From assembly GCA_965601665.1 (NCBI GenBank), contig OZ271833.1, positions 372,001-436,000 of the forward strand: a stretch of DNA of 64,000 nt. The letters are read 5' to 3'. Below, piece after piece: positions 41,979-50,440 of the stretch (position 1 is the first letter of the stretch; each line of letters opens with the position of its first letter). Source of the DNA: JANQNX01 sp965601665. Its GTDB lineage: Bacteria; Pseudomonadota; Gammaproteobacteria; Eutrophobiales; Eutrophobiaceae. A model generated the notes under the pieces. It was not told the origin of the DNA, did not search any database, and saw only the letters and a list, made by a program, of their open reading frames with translations. A program made the translations under genes and the position numbers.

Positions 41979-42500
41979 ATGTTTAGAAGCGCATTACTAA
42001 TATTATTTTTTTTACTTGGCGGATGTACCACGATGCAAACCAAACCGATAAGTACAGTCGACTACGTTGATCTGCAAAAATTTATGGGTGATTGGTACGT
42101 GATTGCCAACATACCGACGTTTATTGAAACCGAGGCTTACAATGCGATTGAGTCCTATCAACTAAACGATGATGGCACGATTAAAACAACCTTTAGTTTT
42201 AATAAAGGCAGCTTTGACGGCGAGCGCAAAGTTTATAACCCAACAGGTTTTATAAAGGATGAAAGTTCAAATGCTATCTGGGATATGCAGTTTATATGGC
42301 CATTCAAGGCTGATTACAGGATTGTTTACCTGAAAGAGGATTACTCTATTACGATTATTGGTCGTAACAAGCGTGACTATGTCTGGATTATGGCCAGACA
42401 GCCGCAAATTTCATCAGATCAATACCAGTCATTACTGAACATGCTTGAAGCTGAAGGTTATGACATCAGTCAGGTGCAAAAGGTGCCTCAGCAGTGGTAA
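41979..42500 (+). CDS. blc: outer-membrane lipocalin lipoprotein (Blc-like)
   Basis: 173 residues from the ATG at 41979; the frame extends upstream without a signal or ribosome site. The lipoprotein signal MFRSALLILFFLLGGC has its lipidated Cys at 16. The lipocalin signature GDWYVIANIPTFIE is the G-x-W motif, with the barrel strands YQLNDDGTIKTTFSFN and ADYRIVYLKEDYSITIIGR and the RQP segment WIMARQPQIS. It should sit in the outer membrane and bind fatty acids or lysophospholipids, as Blc does. It lies right after the tRNA-Leu insertion. Confidence 0.93.
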   Translation: MFRSALLILFFLLGGCTTMQTKPISTVDYVDLQKFMGDWYVIANIPTFIETEAYNAIESYQLNDDGTIKTTFSFNKGSFDGERKVYNPTGFIKDESSNAIWDMQFIWPFKADYRIVYLKEDYSITIIGRNKRDYVWIMARQPQISSDQYQSLLNMLEAEGYDISQVQKVPQQW

Positions 42501-42804
42501 CGCTAATTCCGCTATTCACTGATGTGCACATGGTATATCAAATCATCCATGAAATTGTCTTTCACTGAATTGGTTTCATCATAATAACTAATCAAAAACA
42601 GATAAAAAACTTTTGTAAGATAAGCTTGGACGAATATTATTCGACCATGAACACACCTCTAAACAATACACTTATCCTGAACGGATACGCATGAAATAAC
42701 CTGTATTTTTTTTGCAGGCAAATGCATACATTTAGATCATAAAAAGTTCATCTATAAGCAATCCTAACTTAAACACTGCGTAACAAACCCCGCTTATAAA
42801 AAAG

Positions 42805-42831
42805 CATGATTTGAATATGTTTCGAATCATG
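42805..42831. promoter_or_regulatory. 11-bp hairpin upstream of the 5'-nucleotidase-like gene
   Basis: CATGATTTGAA and TTCGAATCATG are inverted (one T/C difference that still allows a G-U pair) around a 5-base loop TATGT. It is followed by GGGGAAGGA rather than T residues, so it is not a standard terminator. It may be an operator or leader structure. Confidence 0.35.
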
Positions 42832-42944
42832 GGGGAAGGAGACGGTTTCATCACTCAGTTCTGAGTCACCTGTCATCCTGTTTAATTAGTTGTCTTGATC
42901 GTGTCTTGGCTAACGCACGATGGCTTGTGCACGTCATGTTTTAT

Positions 42945-42950
42945 GGAGGA
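42945..42950 (+). promoter_or_regulatory. ribosome-binding site that decides a GTG start
   Basis: GGAGGA lies 8 bases before GTG 42959. The in-frame ATG at 42920 has no such site and would add a non-signal-like prefix, so the GTG is preferred. Confidence 0.75.
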
Positions 42951-42958
42951 AAGGTAAA

Positions 42959-45334
42959 GTGAATACCAAATCACTTACGAGCGTTCTTTTGGCTTCCATT
43001 ACTGCCATGTCTCTATTATCAGGTTCTGTATATGCTTCTGAAGCACCATTTATTTCTGATTCTGGCTTAAAGGCGAAGGTAAAGAAGTTTAAATTTAATT
43101 TCGGTAAAAGAAGATTTTCAATTAAAGGTCTTGATGTCGATGTAATTGTAAAAAACAAAACCGGTGTTGAACTTGATCGCCCTTTTCGACTGGTTATTGA
43201 TTCCAGTAGAAAGGTATTAAATGCAGATGGTGAAACAGATGGCGGTTTGCCTTTCATATGGGTTTGTGAAATCGGTTGCAGCCTTTCTGAAAATACCAGT
43301 TCAGAAAAGGTAAAAGTCAAACTGGGAAAATTAAAGCCAGGTAATCGTTCCTGGTTCAAACGACGTTTTAATCTTGGTGTTGAATACCAGACTTACCAGA
43401 TGCAACTATTGCATTTTGCAGATATGGACGGTACAAGTGGCGCTTTGCAAAACGTAGGGAATTTTTCAGCCATCCTTGAATCACTGCGTGCCGAGTTGCC
43501 TGATAACACGTTAACCCTGACATCGGGCGATAACTATATCCCGGGCCCACGATTTGCTGCTTGCGGTGAAGATCCATTGAATAGCGTCATAGGCGCAGCA
43601 GGACAGGGTCGTTGTGACATTGAGTTCCTGAATGCCATGGGTGTCCAGGCATCGGTAGTCGGTAACCACGAACTGGATCTTGGCACCGGAGAAAATGGTG
43701 GGTTTGCGTCATTAGTTGCTACTGCTTTTGGCACGACTGGCGGTACCTACCCGGGCACACAGTTCCCTTATTTGAGTGCTAACCTGGATTTCTCAACGGA
43801 TAGCAACCTGGTCGGACTCGTCGCACCGAATCTGCAATCGGTTGACACACTGGCGAATCAACTGGCCGGGAATACAATCATTGAAGTTGATGGCGAAATG
43901 ATTGGTGTAGTTGGCGCTTCTACACCGACGCTACCGTTCATTACCTCGGTAGGTAACATCAGTGTCAGCCCGATTTTGCTTCCAGGTGATACAGAAGACC
44001 TGGATGCACTGGCCGCTGAAATTCAACCGGAAGTTGATGAGTTAACTGCATTGGGTATAGACAAAATTATATTACTTGCCCATATGCAGCGTATTGCTGT
44101 GGAGCAAGGTCTTGCGGAACGCTTGACTGATGTCGATATTATCGTCGCAGGTGGTTCCAATACCTTACTTGCCGATAATACCGATCCATTACGTGATGGC
44201 GATACAGCCCAGGGTAACTATCCGCTAACTGCACTATCGCCAACTAATGAGCCTGTCCTGCTGGTCAATACCGATGGTGACTATAAGTATCTTGGTCGAC
44301 TGGTAACAGCGTTTGATTTACGTGGTAACGTTATTGAAGAACTACTGGATGAATCAGTAAATGGTGTTTACAAGACTGACGCAGAAGGTTTGGCGCTAGC
44401 TGGAAACCCTGAACCAAATGCACGTGTTGTTGAAGTGGCCGACGCATTGACCGATGTACTGGCAACGCTTGATGGCAACCTGTTTGGTGCTGCCAGCGTT
44501 TACCTGGATGGTCGTCGAAGTCAGGTGCGCACTCAGGAGACCAATATGGGCAACCTGACGGCTGACGCTAACCTGGCCATGGCCCAATCTGTCGATCCTG
44601 CTGTGCAGGTCTCTCTTAAGAACGGCGGCGGTATAAGGGATGACATCGGCTTCTTCGCCTTTCCGCCAGGGTCAACGAATCCGGATGAACTGGAGTTCTT
44701 TCCAACTGCGCCAAACCCGGCTGCCGGTAAGGAATCAGGTGATGTTTCGCAATTTGATATAGCGGGTACATTACGTTTTAACAACGGGTTGACCTTGTTA
44801 ACTGTGACCGCTGCTGAACTACAGGCATTAATTGAACATGGTGTTGGTTTCGATGATGTCGGTTCTGTGACTAGCGGTCGCTTCCCGCAGGTAGCCGGCA
44901 TGGCATTCAGCTTTGACCCGGCACTGCCAAATGGTGCGCGAGTACCATCGCTGGCTATTGTTGACGCAAGTGGCAACGTGGTTGATACGATCGTTTCCGG
45001 CGGTATGTTACTAGGCGATCCAAGCAGGCCGATACGTATGGTTACACTTGGCTTCCTGGCAGGTGGCGGTGACGGTTATCCGTTCCCGGCTGGTACCGGC
45101 GATTGTGCTGACTTCGATGGGCCAGCAGACCGCTGCGACCTGGATGGCTCTGGATTAGTCGATCCAGGCGTGGCCAGTTTTGCAGAGGACGGTAGTGAGC
45201 AGGATGCCCTTGCAGAATATCTTGCAACGATCTTTCCCAGGCAAACGCCTTACAGCGAGTTTGAAACACCGGCAGAACTTGATGAAAGGATACAAAATCT
45301 GTCGCTTCGCCCGGATACGGTACTTTCTCCTTAA
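42959..45334 (+). CDS. secreted 5'-nucleotidase / metallophosphatase family protein
   Basis: 791 residues from GTG 42959. A signal peptide ends near residue 28 (SVYAS/EAP). A basic beta-domain of about 110 residues follows, then a metallophosphatase domain: MQLLHFADMDGTSGA, LTLTSGDNYIPGP, SVVGNHELDLGTG, ILLAHMQRIAVEQ and VDIIVAGGSNTLL. The 5'-nucleotidase C-terminal domain has MGNLTADANL and SLKNGGGIRDDIG. Two motifs vary: DMDG for the usual D-x-H-G, and GGSNT for GGHSHT, so the metal site may differ from UshA. The C-terminus has an acidic DFDGPADRCDLDGSG stretch, possibly calcium-binding. It likely hydrolyses nucleotides or other phosphate esters outside the cytoplasm. Confidence 0.88.
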   Translation: MNTKSLTSVLLASITAMSLLSGSVYASEAPFISDSGLKAKVKKFKFNFGKRRFSIKGLDVDVIVKNKTGVELDRPFRLVIDSSRKVLNADGETDGGLPFIWVCEIGCSLSENTSSEKVKVKLGKLKPGNRSWFKRRFNLGVEYQTYQMQLLHFADMDGTSGALQNVGNFSAILESLRAELPDNTLTLTSGDNYIPGPRFAACGEDPLNSVIGAAGQGRCDIEFLNAMGVQASVVGNHELDLGTGENGGFASLVATAFGTTGGTYPGTQFPYLSANLDFSTDSNLVGLVAPNLQSVDTLANQLAGNTIIEVDGEMIGVVGASTPTLPFITSVGNISVSPILLPGDTEDLDALAAEIQPEVDELTALGIDKIILLAHMQRIAVEQGLAERLTDVDIIVAGGSNTLLADNTDPLRDGDTAQGNYPLTALSPTNEPVLLVNTDGDYKYLGRLVTAFDLRGNVIEELLDESVNGVYKTDAEGLALAGNPEPNARVVEVADALTDVLATLDGNLFGAASVYLDGRRSQVRTQETNMGNLTADANLAMAQSVDPAVQVSLKNGGGIRDDIGFFAFPPGSTNPDELEFFPTAPNPAAGKESGDVSQFDIAGTLRFNNGLTLLTVTAAELQALIEHGVGFDDVGSVTSGRFPQVAGMAFSFDPALPNGARVPSLAIVDASGNVVDTIVSGGMLLGDPSRPIRMVTLGFLAGGGDGYPFPAGTGDCADFDGPADRCDLDGSGLVDPGVASFAEDGSEQDALAEYLATIFPRQTPYSEFETPAELDERIQNLSLRPDTVLSP

Positions 45335-45350
45335 TACAGTATCTTGCATG

Positions 45351-45377
45351 AAAACCCGGCTTCGGCCGGGTTTTTTT
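45351..45377 (+). terminator. rho-independent terminator after the 5'-nucleotidase-like gene
   Basis: AAACCCGGC and GCCGGGTTT close on a TTCG tetraloop and continue into seven T residues, 16 bp after the stop codon. It separates this gene from the nuo operon. Confidence 0.95.
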
Positions 45378-45540
45378 GAAACCTGGCCGAGTGTCAGTAT
45401 CGGCCATTTTCCTATATATTTCAGCTTATTAGCACCTATATCGACAGTGCCTGGTAAATGACCGGTGTCATGCTTCTTGGCAAAGTCCTTGAAATAATAA
45501 AATTTTAGTCGGATTTAGATGCCAAAACCGGCTCTTGTTG

Positions 45541-45546
45541 TATACT
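45541..45546 (+). promoter_or_regulatory. candidate -10 box of the nuo operon
   Basis: TATACT, a near-consensus -10 element, lies 48 bp before the nuoA ATG in a 216-bp gap between the upstream terminator and nuoA. No convincing -35 is seen at 17 bp; the preceding TTG gives only partial extended -10 character. This is inferred as the main nuo promoter. Confidence 0.35.
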
Positions 45547-45593
45547 AACGCCCTGCAGTATTGCCGAAGATATATTCCTGGATGTAAACAAGA

Positions 45594-45962
45594 ATGCTGA
45601 CAAATTATGTACCCATCCTGATGTTCGTCCTGCTTGGACTGGGGCTTGGTATTGTCTTGATGGCACTTGGTCTCATACTGGGTAAATTGATGGGGCACGC
45701 CAGGGCAGACACTGAAAAACAATCACCCTATGAATGCGGCTTTGAGGCCTTCGAGGATGCGCGCATGAAGTTTGACGTACGTTATTATCTCGTTGCCATT
45801 CTGTTCATAATTTTCGATCTTGAAATTGCTTTCCTGTTTCCGTGGGCCGTGGCGCTCGACGGTATTGGTATGGCCGGGTTCTGGGCCATGATGATTTTCC
45901 TTGGCGTACTGGTTATTGGTTTTATCTACGAATGGCGCAAAGGTGCGCTTGAGTGGGAGTAG
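45594..45962 (+). CDS. nuoA: NADH-quinone oxidoreductase subunit A
   Basis: 122 residues, three membrane helices (about 7-30, 66-86 and 92-112). Characteristic segments are ADTEKQSPYECGFEAFEDARM with the conserved Cys/Glu of the cytosolic loop, FDVRYYLVAILFIIFDLEIAFLFPWA, and YEWRKGALEW at the end. It links the quinone module to the membrane arm of complex I. It starts the 14-gene nuo operon and ends 2 bp before nuoB. Confidence 0.97.
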   Translation: MLTNYVPILMFVLLGLGLGIVLMALGLILGKLMGHARADTEKQSPYECGFEAFEDARMKFDVRYYLVAILFIIFDLEIAFLFPWAVALDGIGMAGFWAMMIFLGVLVIGFIYEWRKGALEWE

Positions 45963-45964
45963 TT

Positions 45965-46444
45965 ATGGGTGCAGAAGAAAAAATTCACGAGCATGGCATT
46001 GTTACCACGACGGTAGATAATGTCGTGAACTGGGCCCGCACCGGTTCAATGTGGCCGATGACGTTTGGTCTGGCCTGCTGTGCGGTAGAAATGATGCAGG
46101 CAGGTGCGGCACGATACGATCTTGATCGCTTTGGCATGGTCTTTCGACCAAGTCCGCGCCAGTCAGATGTAATGATTGTGGCAGGAACGCTGGTCAACAA
46201 GATGGCGCCGGCTCTGCGAAAAGTGTATGACCAGATGAATGAACCTCGTTGGGTCATATCGATGGGATCCTGTGCTAACGGTGGTGGTTATTATCACTAC
46301 TCATATGCTGTAGTGCGAGGCTGCGACCGTGTTGTGCCCGTGGATATATATGTACCTGGGTGTCCGCCAACGGCGGAAGCCCTGTTGTTTGGAATATTAC
46401 AATTACAAAAGAAAATCAGACGCACTAATTCAATAGCGCGCTGA
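45965..46444 (+). CDS. nuoB: NADH-quinone oxidoreductase subunit B
   Basis: 159 residues from the ATG at 45965 (GGGAG upstream); a GTG at 45953 in frame lies within nuoA. NuoB carries the terminal cluster N2 next to the quinone site. Its four ligands are present: tandem Cys 38-39 in FGLACCAVEMM, the Cys in SMGSCANGGGYYHYSY and the Cys in YVPGCPPTAEALL. It is a peripheral subunit on the cytoplasmic side. Confidence 0.97.
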   Translation: MGAEEKIHEHGIVTTTVDNVVNWARTGSMWPMTFGLACCAVEMMQAGAARYDLDRFGMVFRPSPRQSDVMIVAGTLVNKMAPALRKVYDQMNEPRWVISMGSCANGGGYYHYSYAVVRGCDRVVPVDIYVPGCPPTAEALLFGILQLQKKIRRTNSIAR

Positions 46445-46463
46445 TTCATTAATTACAGATGAG

Positions 46464-47150
46464 ATGAAGGTAACTGCCGCAGATCTTGCGACAAAACTTG
46501 AACAACGTTTTAGCTCTCAACTCAGTGACTGTATTTACGACCGTGACGAAGTCACGCTGGTAGTTCCGCCGGAACACCTGATAAGCGTATGTACTGTCCT
46601 GCATGATGATGCCGGGTTTGCTTTTTTGCAGCTCTCGGATTTGTGCGGTGTCGATTACCTGAGTTACGGCGATAGCGATTGGGCCACGACTGAGACGACT
46701 TCCACCGGCTTTAGCCGTGGTCGTGATGCTGTTGGTGTTGCCGAGGCCGATGTTACCAACCGTTTTGCTGTTGTTTATCACCTGTTATCACCACAACACA
46801 ATATAAGAATGCGCGTGCGCTGTTTTCTCGACACCGTTATTCCAAGGGTCGAATCGGTTACTTCCATATGGGCCGGCGCCAACTGGTACGAAAGAGAGGC
46901 CTTCGACCTGTACGGCATTCTGTTTGACAACCATCCGGATTTACGCCGTATCCTGACCGATTATGGCTTTATCGGTCATCCATTTCGCAAGGACTTCCCG
47001 CTTGAGGGTAATGTTGAAGTGCGATACGACCCTGACAAGCAACGTGTCGTTTATCAACCGGTCACCATCACCAACCGCGTACTGGTGCCACGTGTGATTC
47101 GCGACGATAACCGTTACGTCGATGCGGAACAGGAGCAGCCAGATGCCTGA
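46464..47150 (+). CDS. nuoC: NADH-quinone oxidoreductase subunit C
   Basis: 228 residues, unfused to nuoD. NuoC is a peripheral structural subunit that helps hold the quinone module. It has a ferredoxin-like fold with FLQLSDLCGVDYLSYGDS, then the family core HNIRMRVRCFLDTVIPRVES and ANWYEREAFDLYGILFDNHPDLRRILTDYGF followed by GHPFRKDFPLEG. An insertion DWATTETTSTGFSRGRDAVG before the core is like that of xanthomonad/Legionella-type NuoC. Its last codons overlap nuoD by 8 bases. Confidence 0.96.
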   Translation: MKVTAADLATKLEQRFSSQLSDCIYDRDEVTLVVPPEHLISVCTVLHDDAGFAFLQLSDLCGVDYLSYGDSDWATTETTSTGFSRGRDAVGVAEADVTNRFAVVYHLLSPQHNIRMRVRCFLDTVIPRVESVTSIWAGANWYEREAFDLYGILFDNHPDLRRILTDYGFIGHPFRKDFPLEGNVEVRYDPDKQRVVYQPVTITNRVLVPRVIRDDNRYVDAEQEQPDA

Positions 47151-48396
47151 AATACGTAATATGACCATGAACTTTGGTCCGCAGCATCCTGCTGCCCACG
47201 GGGTGTTGCGCCTGGTTCTGGAAATGGATGGCGAGGTGATTGAACGCGCCGACCCGCATATTGGTTTGTTACATCGTGCCACCGAGAAACTCGCAGAGAG
47301 TAAACCGTTTAACCAGAGCATTGGTTACATGGACAGGCTCGACTACGTATCCATGATGTGTAATGAACACGCCTACGTGCTGGCAATTGAAAAGCTGCTT
47401 GGCATCACACCGCCTGAACGTGCGCAGTATATCCGCGTCATGTTTGCCGAGATCACCAGGATACTGAACCATCTGATGTGGCTGGGTGCGCATGGACTTG
47501 ATATTGGCGCCATGACCATGTTCCTGTATTGCTTCCGCGAACGCGAAGACCTGATGGACAGCTACGAGGCCGTTTCCGGCACGCGTATGCATGCAACCTA
47601 TTATCGTCCCGGTGGCGTTTACCGCGATTTGCCCAGCATTATGCCGAAGTACGAGGCATCGCAATGGCACAGCCAGGAAGAAGTCGACAAGATGAATGAA
47701 AACCGGCAGGGCAGTTTGCTGGATTTTATCGAGTCATTTACTGACCGCTTTCCAAACTGTGTTGATGAATATGAAACCCTGTTAACAGATAACAGGATCT
47801 GGAAACAGCGCACGGTTGGTATTGGTGAAGTGACACCTGAGCGAGCCTGGCAACTGGGTTTTACCGGCCCGATGCTGCGCGGTTCCGGTATCGAATGGGA
47901 CTTACGCAAGAAACAGCCTTATGACGTATACGACCGCATGGACTTCGATATACCCATTGGTACTAATGGCGACTGTTACGACCGTTACCTCGTGCGGGTT
48001 GAAGAAATGCGTCAGTCCAATCGAATTATCAAACAATGTATCGACTGGCTCAGGCAAAACCCGGGTCCGGTTATGATCGACGATCACAAACTCGTCCCGC
48101 CCAAACGTGAAGAAATGAAGGACGATATGGAATCGCTGATCCATCACTTCAAACTATTTACCGAGGGCTATTGCGTACCTCCCGGTGAAGTCTACAGTGC
48201 GGTTGAACATCCCAAGGGGGAATTTGGTATCTACCTGGTGGCTGACGGTGCGAATAAGCCTTACCGCGTTAAAATACGCGCACCCGGTTTTCCGCACCTG
48301 GCGTCGATGAATGAGATGGTGACAGGCCACATGTTGGCTGATGTGGTGGCAGTCATCGGTACCCAGGATATTGTATTTGGCGAGATAGACCGATGA
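47143..48396 (+). CDS. nuoD: NADH-quinone oxidoreductase subunit D
   Basis: 417 residues from the ATG at 47143 (AGGAG upstream, overlapping the nuoC stop). NuoD is the 49-kDa-type subunit lining the quinone cavity, related to hydrogenase large subunits. Motifs: NFGPQHPAAHGVLRLVLEMDGE, with the quinone-site His, HIGLLHRATEKLAE, YMDRLDYVSMMCNEHAYV, MHATYYRPGGVYRD and the C-terminal DIVFGEIDR. It is followed by a spacer that is unusually long for this operon. Confidence 0.97.
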   Translation: MPEIRNMTMNFGPQHPAAHGVLRLVLEMDGEVIERADPHIGLLHRATEKLAESKPFNQSIGYMDRLDYVSMMCNEHAYVLAIEKLLGITPPERAQYIRVMFAEITRILNHLMWLGAHGLDIGAMTMFLYCFREREDLMDSYEAVSGTRMHATYYRPGGVYRDLPSIMPKYEASQWHSQEEVDKMNENRQGSLLDFIESFTDRFPNCVDEYETLLTDNRIWKQRTVGIGEVTPERAWQLGFTGPMLRGSGIEWDLRKKQPYDVYDRMDFDIPIGTNGDCYDRYLVRVEEMRQSNRIIKQCIDWLRQNPGPVMIDDHKLVPPKREEMKDDMESLIHHFKLFTEGYCVPPGEVYSAVEHPKGEFGIYLVADGANKPYRVKIRAPGFPHLASMNEMVTGHMLADVVAVIGTQDIVFGEIDR

Positions 48397-48606
48397 AAAC
48401 AGTTGTCTTTTACTTTGATACTTCGTTGCTACGCAATTTTCGAATACTCATGTATTACTTATATACTGAGCTTTTCAATTTGCTAGCGCCTCGTCTGAAA
48501 GCAACAGTCTCGTTTATAAGCCGTAGCAAGATGATGAAAATAGAACCTGCATTGCAAGAAATGACTTGTTCTAATACTCGGGTATGCACGCCATTGTTTA
48601 AATTTT
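48397..48606. repeat. 210-bp spacer with long imperfect palindrome inside the nuo operon
   Basis: All other nuo junctions are 40 bp or less. A foldback centred on 48459 covers about 48428-48487: CTCA/TGAG and GTAT/ATAC around loop TACTTAT, extended by GCTA/TAGC and GCAA/TTGC pairs. The sequence is more AT-rich than its neighbours. Its core CTCATGTATTACTTATATAC is similar (18 of 24 positions) to 29924-29947 in the other palindromic element. A 73-codon frame (48393-48614) spans it but has no family resemblance. Confidence 0.5.
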
Positions 48607-49110
48607 ATGAGTGAAGCGATAGAAAACCACCAGGTATTAAGCCAGCACACGATCGAGGAGATCGACAAGTGGTTGGCAAAGTATCCCGCAGATCGCAGGC
48701 AATCCGCTGTCCTGGCCGCATTACGTGAGGCACAGCACCAGAACCACGGTTACCTGACTACCGAGTTAATGGATGCTATTGCTGAATACATCGGTATGCC
48801 AAAGATTGCGGTGTACGAGGTTGCGTCTTTTTACTCAATGCTGGAAACAATGCCGTGTGGACGCCATAGTATTTCGGTCTGTACCAATATTTCCTGCATG
48901 TTGATGGGATCGGATGAAATCGTTGAACACGTTGAGAAAAAGCTTGGCATTAAAACCGGTGAATCAACCCCGGATGGCAAGTTTTATATCAAGCGCGAGG
49001 AAGAATGCCTCGCTGCCTGCTGTGGTGGACCGATGATGATGGTTGACCATATCTATTACGAAAACCTGACGCCTGAGAAGGTGGATGAAATACTGGATAA
49101 GCTGGACTGA
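48607..49110 (+). CDS. nuoE: NADH-quinone oxidoreductase subunit E
   Basis: 167 residues, thioredoxin-like [2Fe-2S] subunit of the NADH-oxidising module. Cluster N1a ligands are visible: SVCTNISCMLMGSDE (two Cys) and EECLAACCGGPMMMVD (two Cys). The N-terminal helical domain has YPADRRQSAVLAALREAQHQ and EYIGMPKIAVYEVASFYSML. It starts right after the palindrome-bearing spacer, with no strong ribosome site (TTTAAATTTT precedes the ATG), and ends 5 bp before nuoF. Confidence 0.97.
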   Translation: MSEAIENHQVLSQHTIEEIDKWLAKYPADRRQSAVLAALREAQHQNHGYLTTELMDAIAEYIGMPKIAVYEVASFYSMLETMPCGRHSISVCTNISCMLMGSDEIVEHVEKKLGIKTGESTPDGKFYIKREEECLAACCGGPMMMVDHIYYENLTPEKVDEILDKLD

Positions 49111-49115
49111 TCAAG

Positions 49116-50432
49116 ATGGATAACATGGAAATCAATACCGTTTGCTTTGCCACGTTGCAATACGACGAGCCCTGGTCACTGGAAAGCTACATCAAGACCG
49201 GTGGTTACGAGGCATTGAAAAAAATCGTAAATGAAAAAATGAGCCAGGAGCAGGTAATTGAAGAGGTGAAAGCTTCCAACCTGCGTGGCCGTGGCGGGGC
49301 AGGTTTTCCTACCGGCTTAAAATGGAGCTTTATGCCTAGAACGGCGCCGGGACAGAAATACATGGTTTGTAACTCGGATGAAAGTGAACCGGGTACATGT
49401 AAAGATCGTGACATACTGCGGTTTAACCCGCACTCCGTAATTGAGGGCATGACCATTGCCTGTTATGCCGCGGGTGCCAGCGTTGGTTACAACTACCTGC
49501 GTGGTGAGTTCATGGATGAGCCGTACATCCGCTTTGAAAACGCATTAAAAGAAGCCTATGAAAATGGTTTCCTCGGCAAAAATATCCTTGGCAGTGATAT
49601 CAGTATTGATATTTATGGTTCACTCGGGGCCGGCGCCTATATTTGTGGTGAAGAAACCGCGTTGCTGGAATCACTGGAAGGCAAAAAAGGCCAGCCACGA
49701 TTCAAGCCACCATTCCCCGCCAACTTTGGCCTGTATGGCAAACCGACGACGATCAACAACACGGAAAGCTACGCCTCTGTGCCCAGCATTATTCGTAACG
49801 GTGGTAACTGGTTTTCCGAGAAAGGGGTACCTAACAGCGGTGGCATGAAGTGTTTTTCAGTCAGTGGTCATGTGAACAACCCGGGTAATTTCGAAATCCC
49901 GCTGGGAACGCCATTCAGTAAGCTGCTGGAAATGGCCGGTGGCATACGCGATGGTCGTGGGCTGAAAGCCGTGATTCCAGGCGGTAGCTCCTGCCCGGTT
50001 GTGCGTGGCGAAGTGATGATGGATGTGAACATGGATTACGATTCCATCTCCAAGGCTGGCTCAATGCTCGGTTCCGGTGGACTCATTGTTATGGATGATC
50101 AAACCTGCATGGTAAAAGCATTGGAACGCATCTCTCGTTTTTATTTCGCCGAGTCATGTGGACAGTGCACTCCTTGTCGTGAGGGTTCTGGCTGGATGTA
50201 TCGTGTTGTCAGTCGTATCGAACATGGCAAGGGTACTCAGGGCGATCTCGACAAGCTCGATGATGTCGCCAGTAAAATTGAAGGGCGCACCATTTGCGCT
50301 TTTGGTGATGCCGCGGCCTGGCCGGTCAGAAGTTTTGTTAAGCAGTTCCGCGAAGAATTCCAGTATCACATCGATAACAAGTGCTGCATGGTAGGACCCG
50401 GCAGCAAACAAAGCAGTATCAAGGCAGCTTGA
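49116..50432 (+). CDS. nuoF: NADH-quinone oxidoreductase subunit F
   Basis: 438 residues. It binds NADH, FMN and cluster N3, the electron entry point. Nucleotide and FMN motifs are LRGRGGAGFPTGLKW and NSDESEPGTCKDRDI, and YGSLGAGAYICGEETALLE in mid-protein. N3 ligands are in ESCGQCTPCREGSGW plus the distal Cys in GRTICAFGDAAAWP. Length and order match the standard subunit. It ends 8 bp before nuoG. Confidence 0.97.
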   Translation: MDNMEINTVCFATLQYDEPWSLESYIKTGGYEALKKIVNEKMSQEQVIEEVKASNLRGRGGAGFPTGLKWSFMPRTAPGQKYMVCNSDESEPGTCKDRDILRFNPHSVIEGMTIACYAAGASVGYNYLRGEFMDEPYIRFENALKEAYENGFLGKNILGSDISIDIYGSLGAGAYICGEETALLESLEGKKGQPRFKPPFPANFGLYGKPTTINNTESYASVPSIIRNGGNWFSEKGVPNSGGMKCFSVSGHVNNPGNFEIPLGTPFSKLLEMAGGIRDGRGLKAVIPGGSSCPVVRGEVMMDVNMDYDSISKAGSMLGSGGLIVMDDQTCMVKALERISRFYFAESCGQCTPCREGSGWMYRVVSRIEHGKGTQGDLDKLDDVASKIEGRTICAFGDAAAWPVRSFVKQFREEFQYHIDNKCCMVGPGSKQSSIKAA

Positions 50433-50440
50433 GAAGGGTT

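Larger units (their letters stand above)
42501..42958. other. 458-bp intergenic region upstream of the 5'-nucleotidase-like gene
   Basis: No gene is seen. It is AT-rich. It contains an 11-bp hairpin (42805-42831), a single CTGTCAT (42870-42876) that is too isolated to call a Pho box, and the ribosome site of the next gene. No clear terminator of blc was found. Confidence 0.5.

Noticed and set aside
42870..42896. Pho box before the 5'-nucleotidase-like gene
   Set aside because: Only one CTGTCAT is good; the second TTGTCTT is 20 bp away rather than 11 bp, so the tandem pattern required of a Pho box is missing.
48393..48614. 73-codon frame between nuoD and nuoE overlapping both
   Set aside because: It covers the palindrome-bearing spacer, has no ribosome site of its own beyond the nuoD end, no family resemblance and a composition unlike neighbouring genes. 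It is treated as part of the spacer.
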